DNA from: Verrucomicrobiota bacterium
Lineage (GTDB): Bacteria > Verrucomicrobiota > Verrucomicrobiia > Limisphaerales > UBA1100
DNA: 23,300 bases
Assembly (NCBI GenBank): GCA_028872645.1
Contig: JAPKDK010000017.1
Span: 1 to 23,300 of the forward strand
Direction: 5' to 3'
The notes under the pieces were generated by a model that ran no database searches, was not told where the DNA came from, and worked only from the letters and a program-made list of their open reading frames with translations. Position numbers and translations under genes: made by a program. Of this stretch, positions 6,473-13,892 are shown piece after piece (within the stretch, counting starts at the first letter, position 1; every line of letters begins with the position of its first letter).

Positions 6473-9448
6473 TTATTCCGCGTTTTCAAAACACATCACC
6501 CGTCCATCCACCAACGTCACCAAAATCCTCCCGGCGCTGTCAATACTGGCGCCTCCTTTAATCGGTTGGGCGGGGAGCTCGGCGGTCCATTCGTCTTTGC
6601 TGGTTTTGAGGTTGATGATTGTGATGAAGGGTTCCTTCTCCGCACCCGCATCGCCGACGCCGAGGATGCGGGTTTTGCCGACGATGAATCCGGCGAAGCG
6701 GCGGCTGCGGGCGTCGCGCCATAGCACTTTTCGTTGTGCGCCGCCGCGGCGGGCGTTCCAGCGCGCGCGTTCTTTGTTGAGCTTCGGTGCGCCGGGCGGC
6801 AGCGCGGCGAGCGCGTGGAGGAAGTTGAATTTATTGCCTTCGTAGCTGGCATCGAATACCAGCTCGCGACCATCGGCCATGGTGTGCGCCAATGAAACGT
6901 AATTGCCGTAATCAGGGTAGTAGGGATAAAACGCCGTGCGATAACCGGATTGTGGATTGTCGACCGGCGTGTTCACGCATTTGCCGTCGTCGAGATTGAA
7001 CTGCGCCACCTCCTGCACGCCGCCGCCGAGGAAGGAGAGCTTGCCATTTTCCATAAACAAACTGCCCTGCATACTCACGCCGCTGTTGACTTTTTTATTG
7101 AGCGAACCGCTGGCGTCGTTGTGCCATTTGAGTTTGCCGGTGATTGCGTCCAGCGCGATGACATGCGTGCCGTCGTAATGCGCGATGCCGGCCGAGGCGT
7201 ACACGGTGCCATCTTCCACGAGCACACCGCCCGCGACCGGCCAAGTGGAAATGAGTTTGCCAAACACCGCAATCCACCGCTCCGTCGGCGCCACGCGATA
7301 GCTCCATAACTTGCGCCCCGTGGCGGCTTCGTGGCAGTACACGCGGCCATCCGCGCTGCCGGAATACACGCGGCCTTTTGCGACTGCGGGCGGGAAGTAA
7401 ATCGCACCGCCGGTGAATGTTTCCCACATTACTTGGCCGTTGGCATTGAACGCGCGCAGCACGCCGCTGCGATTGGCGATGAAGGTGAGCCCGCCCGCGG
7501 TGACCGGCGCGGTGGGCAGCACAGTGGTGGGGGCAAGAAATTTCCATCGCTCCTTCAACGCGGTGGGCAGTGGCAGCGCGGTGGTGGAGGTGCGGCGGTT
7601 GTTGCCTTGGTAAACGGCCCAATCATTTTTGTGGGCGGCGAGTGGGCGGACGTTTTTGAAGTCGCCTTCGCCGGGTTCGAATTGCGCGCGTGCTTCGCCG
7701 GGGCTGGCGAGTTGATTGCCAGCGGCGGTGAGGCTGATGTGGCCGTACAACGAAAGTTGGCAACCGCACATCCACGGCCCCCAGAAAAGATTGCCATCGG
7801 AAATGATCACGCCATCCTGGCACGGTGGCCGCATCGGCGCGATGTGCTCAGCGGTATTGCCCGCCACATCCATCCGCACTGTGCCGCCGGCGGCGCGGAA
7901 AAAGACGCTGTCGATGCTGCCGGTGGCGCGGGTGCAGGCGCGGCGCCACGGCATCATGCTTTTCACTTTTCCGGTTTTGTGTTCGAGAATCATTCCGCCA
8001 TTGCTGCGCTGGGCTCCGGCAGCAAACACCCCTTCCTCGCGCAGCACGAGCTGCACATTGCCGCCGCTTTTTTTTTGCCAAAGTAAATGGCCGTCTATGG
8101 CGGATGCGCAAACGAGATTCGGCCGCGTGGGGCCGGCGAAGAAAATTTCGCCCTTCGTGCACTTAATGTAAGTGGTCGTCGCGTAGCCGGTAATGTAATG
8201 CTGCGCCCGCGCGTGGGGCGCAATAGCCTCGAGCAATTCCTTGCTAGTGTTGCGCCAAGCCGGCTTGCCGTCGGTGCTAATCGCGGCGAGGAATTTCTTG
8301 GGGCTGTAAAAATAAATCTTCCCGTCGCGCAAACACACGCCGCGTGCATCAATGAAATCCTTCTCCGAATGTTGCCACTTGATTTTTTTGGTTTTCAAAT
8401 CAATCGCCACAAACGTGCGGCCATAGCCGAAATTGGTTTTTGGGTTTTTGTAGTCGTGTCCCTCCCACATTCCCCACGGCCAATGCCCAAGGCCGGGGCG
8501 GTTGGACGGCACGGTTTTCACAGAAATTTCCTTGGAACCCACCAATGCGTACAGCGTGCCATTGACCATCGCCATCCATTTCCACGTGGGGCCATCGCCA
8601 ACGCCTTTTGGGATGACGATTTCGTCGCGCACATTGCCGGTCTTGGCGTCGATGATTTTGCACGATTCGTTATCCGCCATGTACAACGCGTCCGCCGTGG
8701 CCACCATCGTGTTGCGGTGGATCATAAAGCCCGGCGTCAGCTTGCGTTTCCAATGGATAATGCCGTTATGCGCGCTGGCGCAAATGAGCGTGTTGAGCAT
8801 TTCATTTTGATTCGCCTTGTGCGCGATGTGCCCAAACGCGCGGTACACGCGCCCACCGGCGGCCACTGTAATCTGCGGCATCGGACTAAACTTCGGCGCT
8901 TGAATAAACTGCGTAAGATAGGGCGCGCGCGCCACGGCGTCAGTGGACTGCGGATTATTATCCGGCCCGTGAAAAGGATGGCTCCACGCGTCAGTTTCCT
9001 TGGAGGCGGGCTTGGTGATTTGCCGACCGTTCATAGTCGCCACCGCTCCGGGTCGCAGTACTCGCAGCACTTCTTTCTCCTTCACTGCCGCACCACTCAC
9101 GAAAGCGATGTCCGCCATATTGTCGCCGAGGCAAATTCGATCTAATCCACTTTGCTCAACAAACACGCGCTGCCCCAGCAACCCCGCGTCATCCGCCGAC
9201 TTGCGCACGGCCAGCACCGTGGCGGCATCGGGCGACTGAAAGTAAATCGTGCACGCGGTGTCTCGCGCCAATTCAGAAACTTTCCGATCCATCTCGCGTC
9301 CGCCCTGACCGATGATCACCGCAATGCCGCGCTCCGGCCTAGCCAAGTCTGGGTCCTCCTTTGCTCCTTCCCCAACGACCGACACAGCGAAGATTGCAAT
9401 GAGTGAAAAAAACAAAGGACGCGAAAAGCTGATGAGAATATTTTTCAT
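6473..9448 (-). CDS. Secreted methyltransferase-like/PQQ-like beta-propeller fusion protein
   Basis: A 991-residue protein when started at the ATG at 9448, preferred over an ATG at 9514 because it opens directly into a signal peptide (MKNILISF, hydrophobic core, cleavage near VVGEGA). Residues 38-140 resemble a class I SAM-methyltransferase fold: a glycine-rich loop (IGQGG, 46-50), a GLLGQRVFV strand region and an EVLRVLRPGAV segment (126-136) as in methyltransferase post-motif regions. The rest is a PQQ-like propeller with recurrent blades (VYRAFG, IIDAKTGNV, FVAIDLKTKKIKW, RVYCHEAATGRKLW, VIALDAITGKLKW). A Cys pair (CGC, 561-563) lies in a WMCGCQLSLYG motif. The architecture recurs in PVC bacteria, usually annotated only as a propeller protein. 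An A9 run (T9 at 8068-8076 on +) lies in the frame without breaking it. It is the last gene of the minus-strand cassette. Confidence 0.88.
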   Translation of the reverse strand: MKNILISFSRPLFFSLIAIFAVSVVGEGAKEDPDLARPERGIAVIIGQGGREMDRKVSELARDTACTIYFQSPDAATVLAVRKSADDAGLLGQRVFVEQSGLDRICLGDNMADIAFVSGAAVKEKEVLRVLRPGAVATMNGRQITKPASKETDAWSHPFHGPDNNPQSTDAVARAPYLTQFIQAPKFSPMPQITVAAGGRVYRAFGHIAHKANQNEMLNTLICASAHNGIIHWKRKLTPGFMIHRNTMVATADALYMADNESCKIIDAKTGNVRDEIVIPKGVGDGPTWKWMAMVNGTLYALVGSKEISVKTVPSNRPGLGHWPWGMWEGHDYKNPKTNFGYGRTFVAIDLKTKKIKWQHSEKDFIDARGVCLRDGKIYFYSPKKFLAAISTDGKPAWRNTSKELLEAIAPHARAQHYITGYATTTYIKCTKGEIFFAGPTRPNLVCASAIDGHLLWQKKSGGNVQLVLREEGVFAAGAQRSNGGMILEHKTGKVKSMMPWRRACTRATGSIDSVFFRAAGGTVRMDVAGNTAEHIAPMRPPCQDGVIISDGNLFWGPWMCGCQLSLYGHISLTAAGNQLASPGEARAQFEPGEGDFKNVRPLAAHKNDWAVYQGNNRRTSTTALPLPTALKERWKFLAPTTVLPTAPVTAGGLTFIANRSGVLRAFNANGQVMWETFTGGAIYFPPAVAKGRVYSGSADGRVYCHEAATGRKLWSYRVAPTERWIAVFGKLISTWPVAGGVLVEDGTVYASAGIAHYDGTHVIALDAITGKLKWHNDASGSLNKKVNSGVSMQGSLFMENGKLSFLGGGVQEVAQFNLDDGKCVNTPVDNPQSGYRTAFYPYYPDYGNYVSLAHTMADGRELVFDASYEGNKFNFLHALAALPPGAPKLNKERARWNARRGGAQRKVLWRDARSRRFAGFIVGKTRILGVGDAGAEKEPFITIINLKTSKDEWTAELPAQPIKGGASIDSAGRILVTLVDGRVMCFENAE

Positions 9449-9480
9449 AATAATCCGTAGTTTGGTGAAACGATGAATCA

Positions 9481-9508
9481 AGTATGCGCCCATCGCCAGA
9501 AGACACAA
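9481..9508 (-). promoter_or_regulatory. Possible internal promoter for the methyltransferase/propeller gene
   Basis: On the minus strand a TTGTGT hexamer (9508-9503) and a CATACT hexamer (9486-9481) are separated by 16 bases, about 33 bases upstream of the preferred ATG at 9448. It sits after a small hairpin that follows the upstream gene, so the third gene of the cassette might be transcribed separately. Both hexamers are imperfect, so this is weak. Confidence 0.25.
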
Positions 9509-9514
9509 CCTCAA

Positions 9515-9531
9515 CTTGGAGAAAATCCAAG
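9515..9531 (-). terminator. Short perfect hairpin between DUF1501 and propeller genes
   Basis: CTTGGA and TCCAAG form a perfect 6-bp inverted repeat around a 5-base loop, 8 bases downstream of the DUF1501 stop at 9540. On the minus strand it is followed only by a T/G-rich stretch, not a true T tract. It could attenuate transcription within the cassette or protect the mRNA end; it is too short for a confident intrinsic terminator. Confidence 0.35.
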
Positions 9532-9539
9532 AGCTACGA

Positions 9540-10847
9540 TTACTTCAACAAAGTCTTAATCACTCGGCCGTCGCTGAGGGCCATTGGGCGGAGGATGGGG
9601 GTCATTAGTTCCTTGGCGTGGTTGATGCCGAGGGAGTGTTGGATGGTGGTGTGGATGTCGGCGACGCGGATGGAGTCTTTGTCGTTAGCTTCGAGCTTAG
9701 CGCCAGTGGGATCGGTGGCGCCGTGGACGTGACCGGCGCGGAAGCCGCCGCCGGCGAGGGCCATTGAGAAGCCGGTGGGCCAGTGGTCGCGTCCACTGGC
9801 AGGATTGGTTTTTGGTGTGCGTCCGAATTCACCGGCGCAGATGACAATGGTTTGGTCGAGCAGCTTACGCGCGCGCAGCTCGCGGATGAGCGCAGCAAAG
9901 GCGGGGTCAAGGATGGCGTTTTGCGAGACGTGGGATTCGTGGTTGTTGGCGTGGGTGTCCCAGCCGTTGAGGGTGACTTCGACGCAGCGGACGCCGGCAC
10001 CGATGAGCTGAATGGCAGCGAGACAGCCGCGCCCAAATTGGGTGTCGCCAAAGCCGGCACGGGTTTTGGCGGGGGCTTGGGTGATGTCGAAGGCGTTGAG
10101 CTGCTCGGAACTCATCATCCGCAGGGCTTTTTGGATGGTGGCGTTGTGGAGGGTGGTCTTGGCGTCGAGATCAGCGCGGCGGCCGCGGGCGAAGGATTGC
10201 TCCACTTGTTTCAATGCGGCGAGCCGGTTGTCCAAGCGTTTGGGTTGGACGCGGGCGGTGATATTTCCGGCGCGGCCGTTGGTGTTGTAAACTTTGAAGG
10301 CGTCGTACTGCGCGCCGAGGTAGCCGCCGCGCGCGGGCCATTGGCCGGGCAAAATGGAGATGTGGCGCGGGATGTCCATTTCGGCATCGGGCAGTTCGTG
10401 GCAGACGACGGCGCCGATGGAAGGATGTACCAGCGTGGGGTCGGGCCGGTAGCCGGTTTTGACGTTGTACGTGGCGCGTTCGTGGTCGCCCTCTTTACTG
10501 ACCATCGAGCGCACGAGGGTGAGCTCGTGCATCACCTCGGCCACGTGTGGGAGGCCGTGGGCGAATTGCACGCCTTTGACGGAAGTGTTAATGGCGTGGG
10601 TGTCGCCGGCGATTGTTTTTCCCGCGTGCGGGTCAAAGGTTTCCAACTGGCTTGGGCCACCGGCCATCCACAGCATAATGACCGACTTGGCGGGCGCGTG
10701 GGCGGAAGCTTTTTCCTGGGCGCGCCCGAGCAAATGCGCCACTGGAGTAAGCCACGCCAATCCGCCAAGGCCGGTCGCGGTGGCTTGGAGCATCGTGCGG
10801 CGGGTGATGTGGCTGTTGCTGTTGCAGGGGTTGGAGGAACTGTTCAT
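9540..10847 (-). CDS. DUF1501 protein with Tat signal, second copy
   Basis: A 435-residue protein. The frame is open to 10952, but the ATG at 10847 is chosen because it lies 1 bp after the TGA of the upstream PSD1 gene and places a twin-arginine motif (ITRRTML, arginines 16-17) at the right distance from the N-terminus, followed by a Gly/Ala/Leu-rich stretch. DUF1501 landmarks are all present: WMAGGPSQLETFDPHAG, GDHERATY, WDTHANN, GEFGRTPKTN, GRDHWPTGFSMALAGGG and a GATDPTG segment. The family has the alkaline-phosphatase/sulfatase-like fold with presumed metal-binding Asp and His residues; its reaction is not known. It is the second gene of the minus-strand cassette PSD1, DUF1501, propeller, and its start is probably translationally coupled. 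It keeps the family consensus EFGRTP and WDTH that the copy at 5035 lacks. Confidence 0.92.
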   Translation of the reverse strand: MNSSSNPCNSNSHITRRTMLQATATGLGGLAWLTPVAHLLGRAQEKASAHAPAKSVIMLWMAGGPSQLETFDPHAGKTIAGDTHAINTSVKGVQFAHGLPHVAEVMHELTLVRSMVSKEGDHERATYNVKTGYRPDPTLVHPSIGAVVCHELPDAEMDIPRHISILPGQWPARGGYLGAQYDAFKVYNTNGRAGNITARVQPKRLDNRLAALKQVEQSFARGRRADLDAKTTLHNATIQKALRMMSSEQLNAFDITQAPAKTRAGFGDTQFGRGCLAAIQLIGAGVRCVEVTLNGWDTHANNHESHVSQNAILDPAFAALIRELRARKLLDQTIVICAGEFGRTPKTNPASGRDHWPTGFSMALAGGGFRAGHVHGATDPTGAKLEANDKDSIRVADIHTTIQHSLGINHAKELMTPILRPMALSDGRVIKTLLK

Positions 10848-10848
10848 A

Positions 10849-12513
10849 TCAATGGTTCCACGAAAACTCGGTTGAGTTGATGAGTGCCCAGTAGAGGTCG
10901 GCCTGTTTTGCCTTGCGGTCGAGGAAGCCTTTTTGCGAAAGCGCGCGGACAAAGTAATCGGCTTCCTCCGCGCTAGGCCTGCGGCTGAGCACGGCGAGGT
11001 AGGTGGCCTCCACCACTTTCGCGTCGTTGGGCGCGGTGGCCAGAATCCGCGAGGCGGCGTTGGCCACGAGATCGTTTTTTATGCGTTCGTGCACGAGCGA
11101 TCCATTCATCATCAGCAACCGCTGCGGGATGGTGCCGCCTTGGATATAAAATTCGTCCTCACCAATATCACCATAGCGTTTGATGAACTCCCCCTGTTGA
11201 ATCGAGCGGTTTAGCCGAAAGAGAATGTGCGAATCGGCGTTGATGGCGGTGAGCGATGCGGATTGGATGATGCTGCCGGCGACTTGCTCGGGGCGCAATC
11301 GCGAGAGCGGGAAGGCGGCCCAGTGTTGGTCGTGCTCGAGAGTGGGCGGCGTGCGGCCGGCGGGCATTTTGCTGTCGAGGCCGAAGGCGCGCGTGGCGGC
11401 GATGACGCGAATGAGGCGTTGGAGATTGAATTTGTGAATGATGAAATCGTCAGCCAAAATTTCCAGCCCGGGCGGATAAGGGTTTTCCGGCGTCTCCTCC
11501 AGCGGAATTTCATCAACCGGCTCAACCAAAGGCCGACCAAACATCAGCGCCCACACGCGATTAACCGTGGCGCGGGCGAAGGCGCGGTTTTCCGAATGCG
11601 TGACCCAACGGGCGAGGCGCTGGCGCGGGCGGCCTCGCTCGGGCAGCAGCTCGGGCTGAAAAGGAACAATTGTTGGCACCTCCAGCGGCTCGCGTTGGCG
11701 GCGGTATTTAAACTCATACGGCTTGCCCGTTTCGCGAATGCCGGAGATGGCCATATCGGCTTTTCCAAAAAATGAAGCGAGTTGGTGAAAATCTTTTTGC
11801 AACCATTCATCGCCGAGATGGTCGTCGTGACATTGTACGCAGTCGATGCGTACGCCGAGGAAAGCACGAGTCACACGCGCGGCAAGCTTCACTTCGTCGG
11901 GGCCTTTTTTGTCTTCGTTTTGGTCGACCGTCACGGTGACAAAATTCACCTCCGGATTGGTCGTCCACAACCCCTCGGCGGTGATGAGCGAGCTCACAAT
12001 TTTGTCATAAGGCCGGTTTGCCTCAAACTCATCGGCGAGCCAACTGACAAACCGGCGGCGGCGATAAATCAGAAAGGGCCCGTTCTCCACGCCGACATAA
12101 GCGCGGGCAAAACGTTCGGCGAGATAATCGCTGGTGCGACGATCTTCGAAGAGATGGCTGAGCCACCACTGGACGCGTTCGTCCTCCGGCTGGGTCTCGA
12201 GCGCGCGGATTTCCTGCAGCGAAGGAATCGTTCCGGTGAGCCCCAGCGAGAGGCGGCGAATTAACGTCAAGTCATCCGCGCGCTCCGCAGGCTCCAGCCC
12301 GGTCTTTTTCCATTCGGCGGCGAATTCCTCATCCACCCAATCGACCGTCGTCCGGAACACCGGTTTTTCATAACGGCTCGCCTGATGCTTGGGCGCGGCC
12401 ATCGTGTCAGATTTCAGCAGGTTGGAAACCACCGCGCCCACGCCTGCCAAGCAGACCACTGCGAAGAGCAGGTTGCGTTGCCAAAGCGGCGGGGCTATCT
12501 TTTCTGAAGGCAT
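10849..12513 (-). CDS. Membrane-anchored DUF1549/DUF1553 protein lacking the N-terminal cytochrome domain
   Basis: A 554-residue protein when started at ATG 12513. A longer reading from 12567 would overlap the divergent gene and put a polar stretch before the membrane segment, so it is rejected. Residues about 13-33 form one hydrophobic span (LLFAVVCLAGVGAVV), a signal anchor or uncleaved signal. DUF1549 follows (about 55-245: DLTLIRRLSLGLTGTIPSL, later CVQCHDDH with CxxCH at 225-229), then DUF1553 (about 300-550: RQRLARWVTHSENRAFARATVNRVWALMFG). Unlike the copy at 2665 it has no PSCyt1 domain, so only one potential haem site. It is shorter than typical PSD1 proteins but shows no sign of decay. 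It heads a cassette with a DUF1501 gene 1 bp downstream, and a good promoter-like sequence lies just upstream. Confidence 0.9.
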   Translation of the reverse strand: MPSEKIAPPLWQRNLLFAVVCLAGVGAVVSNLLKSDTMAAPKHQASRYEKPVFRTTVDWVDEEFAAEWKKTGLEPAERADDLTLIRRLSLGLTGTIPSLQEIRALETQPEDERVQWWLSHLFEDRRTSDYLAERFARAYVGVENGPFLIYRRRRFVSWLADEFEANRPYDKIVSSLITAEGLWTTNPEVNFVTVTVDQNEDKKGPDEVKLAARVTRAFLGVRIDCVQCHDDHLGDEWLQKDFHQLASFFGKADMAISGIRETGKPYEFKYRRQREPLEVPTIVPFQPELLPERGRPRQRLARWVTHSENRAFARATVNRVWALMFGRPLVEPVDEIPLEETPENPYPPGLEILADDFIIHKFNLQRLIRVIAATRAFGLDSKMPAGRTPPTLEHDQHWAAFPLSRLRPEQVAGSIIQSASLTAINADSHILFRLNRSIQQGEFIKRYGDIGEDEFYIQGGTIPQRLLMMNGSLVHERIKNDLVANAASRILATAPNDAKVVEATYLAVLSRRPSAEEADYFVRALSQKGFLDRKAKQADLYWALINSTEFSWNH

Positions 12514-12523
12514 CGTGTCCGTG

Positions 12524-12552
12524 AATATACATAAATGAATACGCAAGGACAA
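12524..12552 (-). promoter_or_regulatory. Likely sigma70-type promoter of the minus-strand cassette
   Basis: On the minus strand TTGTCC (12552-12547) is followed after exactly 17 bases by TATATT (12529-12524), a close match to the -35/-10 consensus. The expected transcription start is only a few bases before ATG 12513, which would give a nearly leaderless mRNA. The -35 hexamer lies inside the first codons of the divergent membrane-protein gene. The AT-rich sequence could also serve that gene, but no paired element is visible in that direction. Confidence 0.45.
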
Positions 12553-13764
12553 GATGAAGGGTTTCAACCGGAAAAGTTTAAGGCCGTGCCGCCGTTGCTC
12601 GTGCTGCCGCCTGAAGTTAAACCGCCGGTCATCGAGCGGTCACCGGTCCTTCCCGCGCGCCGGTCACTTCCCGCCCGAATTGGCCGCGGCATTTATTCCG
12701 CCATTGGCTGGTGCTTTGGGATGTTAAGTTTAATTGGCGGGCTGGCGGTCATTTCGGTGATCCCCATCGTTAACCTGCTCAGCCTCGGTTACCTGCTGCA
12801 CGTCAGTGCCACCATCTCGCGCACCGGTCGCTTGCGCGACGGCTTCATCGGCTTGCGCCACGCCGGGCAGCTGGGGGGCATCGTCCTTGGCATTTGGCTT
12901 GTGCTTTGGCCGGCGCGGTTTATCGCTATGCTGCGCGACTCCGCCGTCATCGTGGACCCCCAACGCGTCGGCGGCTGGAGCGTTGGAATGTGGATTATCA
13001 CCGTACTGACTTCCCTACACATCATTTGGGCACTGCTGCGCGGCGGCAAACTGCGGCACTTTTTTTGGCCGGCACCCATTCGTTTTGTTCGCTGGCTTGG
13101 CACGCCGGATAAATTTATCATCGCCCGCGATGCCGTTTGGGAAACCGCCGCCGGGCTGCGTCTTCCGGAGTTGTTTTGGCTCGGCACCCGCGGCTTTGCC
13201 GGCACGGTGCTGTGGCTACTGATCCCTGTGGGCCTGATGATCCTCGCCTCCAAAATCGCCCATAATGCCGGCATCCTCGTATCAATCCTGGGCGGTCTTT
13301 TGCTGATGGGCGTGCTCTTAATTATTCCATTTCAACAAGTTTGGTTCGCTCGCGAAAACCGCTTCCGCGCCTTCATCGAGATCGGCCCCGTGTGCCGCCT
13401 CGCCGGTCGCGCACCGTTCAAGTTTTGGTTAGCACTGTCGCTCACCCTAGTGATGGCTGTGCCGTTGTTTCTGTTAAAGATAGAGCTTACCCCGGCAGAA
13501 ATAACTTGGCTGCCGGCACTCTTCTTTGTGGTCTTCGGACTTCCCGCCCGATTGATGACGGGCTGGGCAATGGGACGTGCCGAACAACGCGAGGCATCCC
13601 CCAATTTCCTGCTGCGATGGTTCTGCAGAGTTGCGGCCTTGGGATTGGCTTTGCCGTTCATTTTTGGCTACGTAGTCATTCTGTTTTTCTCGCAGTACAT
13701 TTCCTGGAATGGCACCCTCAGCCTCCTCGAACAACACGCCTTCCTCGTACCCAGCCCGTTTTAG
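12535..13764 (+). CDS. Multi-pass membrane protein of unknown function
   Basis: A 409-residue protein. The N-terminal ~50 residues are soluble and proline-rich with a basic end (ARRSLPARIGR), followed by about eight hydrophobic segments near residues 62-89, 113-132, 148-168, 220-238, 245-266, 296-314, 322-340 and 364-386. The loop after the first span (GYLLHVSATISRTGRLRDGF) looks like a conserved cytoplasmic segment, but I cannot assign a family; there are no transporter, kinase or protease motifs. The ATG at 12535 has no Shine-Dalgarno sequence and lies 21 bp from the divergent ATG at 12513. Base composition matches its neighbours. After the stop, 13765-13892 separates it from the converging beta-helix gene. 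That stretch contains only weak hairpins, such as CCCAGC/GCTGGG overlapping the stop, and no clear terminator. Confidence 0.75.
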   Translation: MNTQGQDEGFQPEKFKAVPPLLVLPPEVKPPVIERSPVLPARRSLPARIGRGIYSAIGWCFGMLSLIGGLAVISVIPIVNLLSLGYLLHVSATISRTGRLRDGFIGLRHAGQLGGIVLGIWLVLWPARFIAMLRDSAVIVDPQRVGGWSVGMWIITVLTSLHIIWALLRGGKLRHFFWPAPIRFVRWLGTPDKFIIARDAVWETAAGLRLPELFWLGTRGFAGTVLWLLIPVGLMILASKIAHNAGILVSILGGLLLMGVLLIIPFQQVWFARENRFRAFIEIGPVCRLAGRAPFKFWLALSLTLVMAVPLFLLKIELTPAEITWLPALFFVVFGLPARLMTGWAMGRAEQREASPNFLLRWFCRVAALGLALPFIFGYVVILFFSQYISWNGTLSLLEQHAFLVPSPF

Positions 13765-13892
13765 CTGGGCTTTAGAAGAATTTCATTCCGGTGCTGGATC
13801 CAGATAAAGAGGAGGGCGAGCTTAAAACCTTGCAGGGCTGAGGCGCCGGTTGTCCACCCATCTGCGTCACTTGCGCAGCCGGCAAAGCCAGT

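Noticed and set aside
8087..9145. 352-codon + strand open frame opposite the methyltransferase/propeller gene
   Set aside because: No recognisable domain; rich in Arg, His and Ala as expected for the complement of a GC-rich gene, and the minus-strand gene has continuous propeller motifs.
9783..10880. 365-codon + strand open frame opposite the second DUF1501 gene
   Set aside because: All DUF1501 landmarks are on the minus strand; the + strand translation is low-complexity Gly/Val/Ala-rich sequence.
10853..10952. Upstream extension of the second DUF1501 gene to 10952
   Set aside because: It would overlap the end of the PSD1 gene by about 100 bp and bury the Tat signal in an unrelated polar N-terminus.
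13750..13773. CCCAGC/GCTGGG hairpin at the end of the membrane-protein gene
   Set aside because: A 6-bp stem overlapping the stop codon with only three T residues after it; too weak to call a terminator.
13862..13878. CTGCG/CGCAG inverted repeat between the converging genes
   Set aside because: A 5-bp stem without a T tract in either direction; expected by chance in GC-rich DNA.
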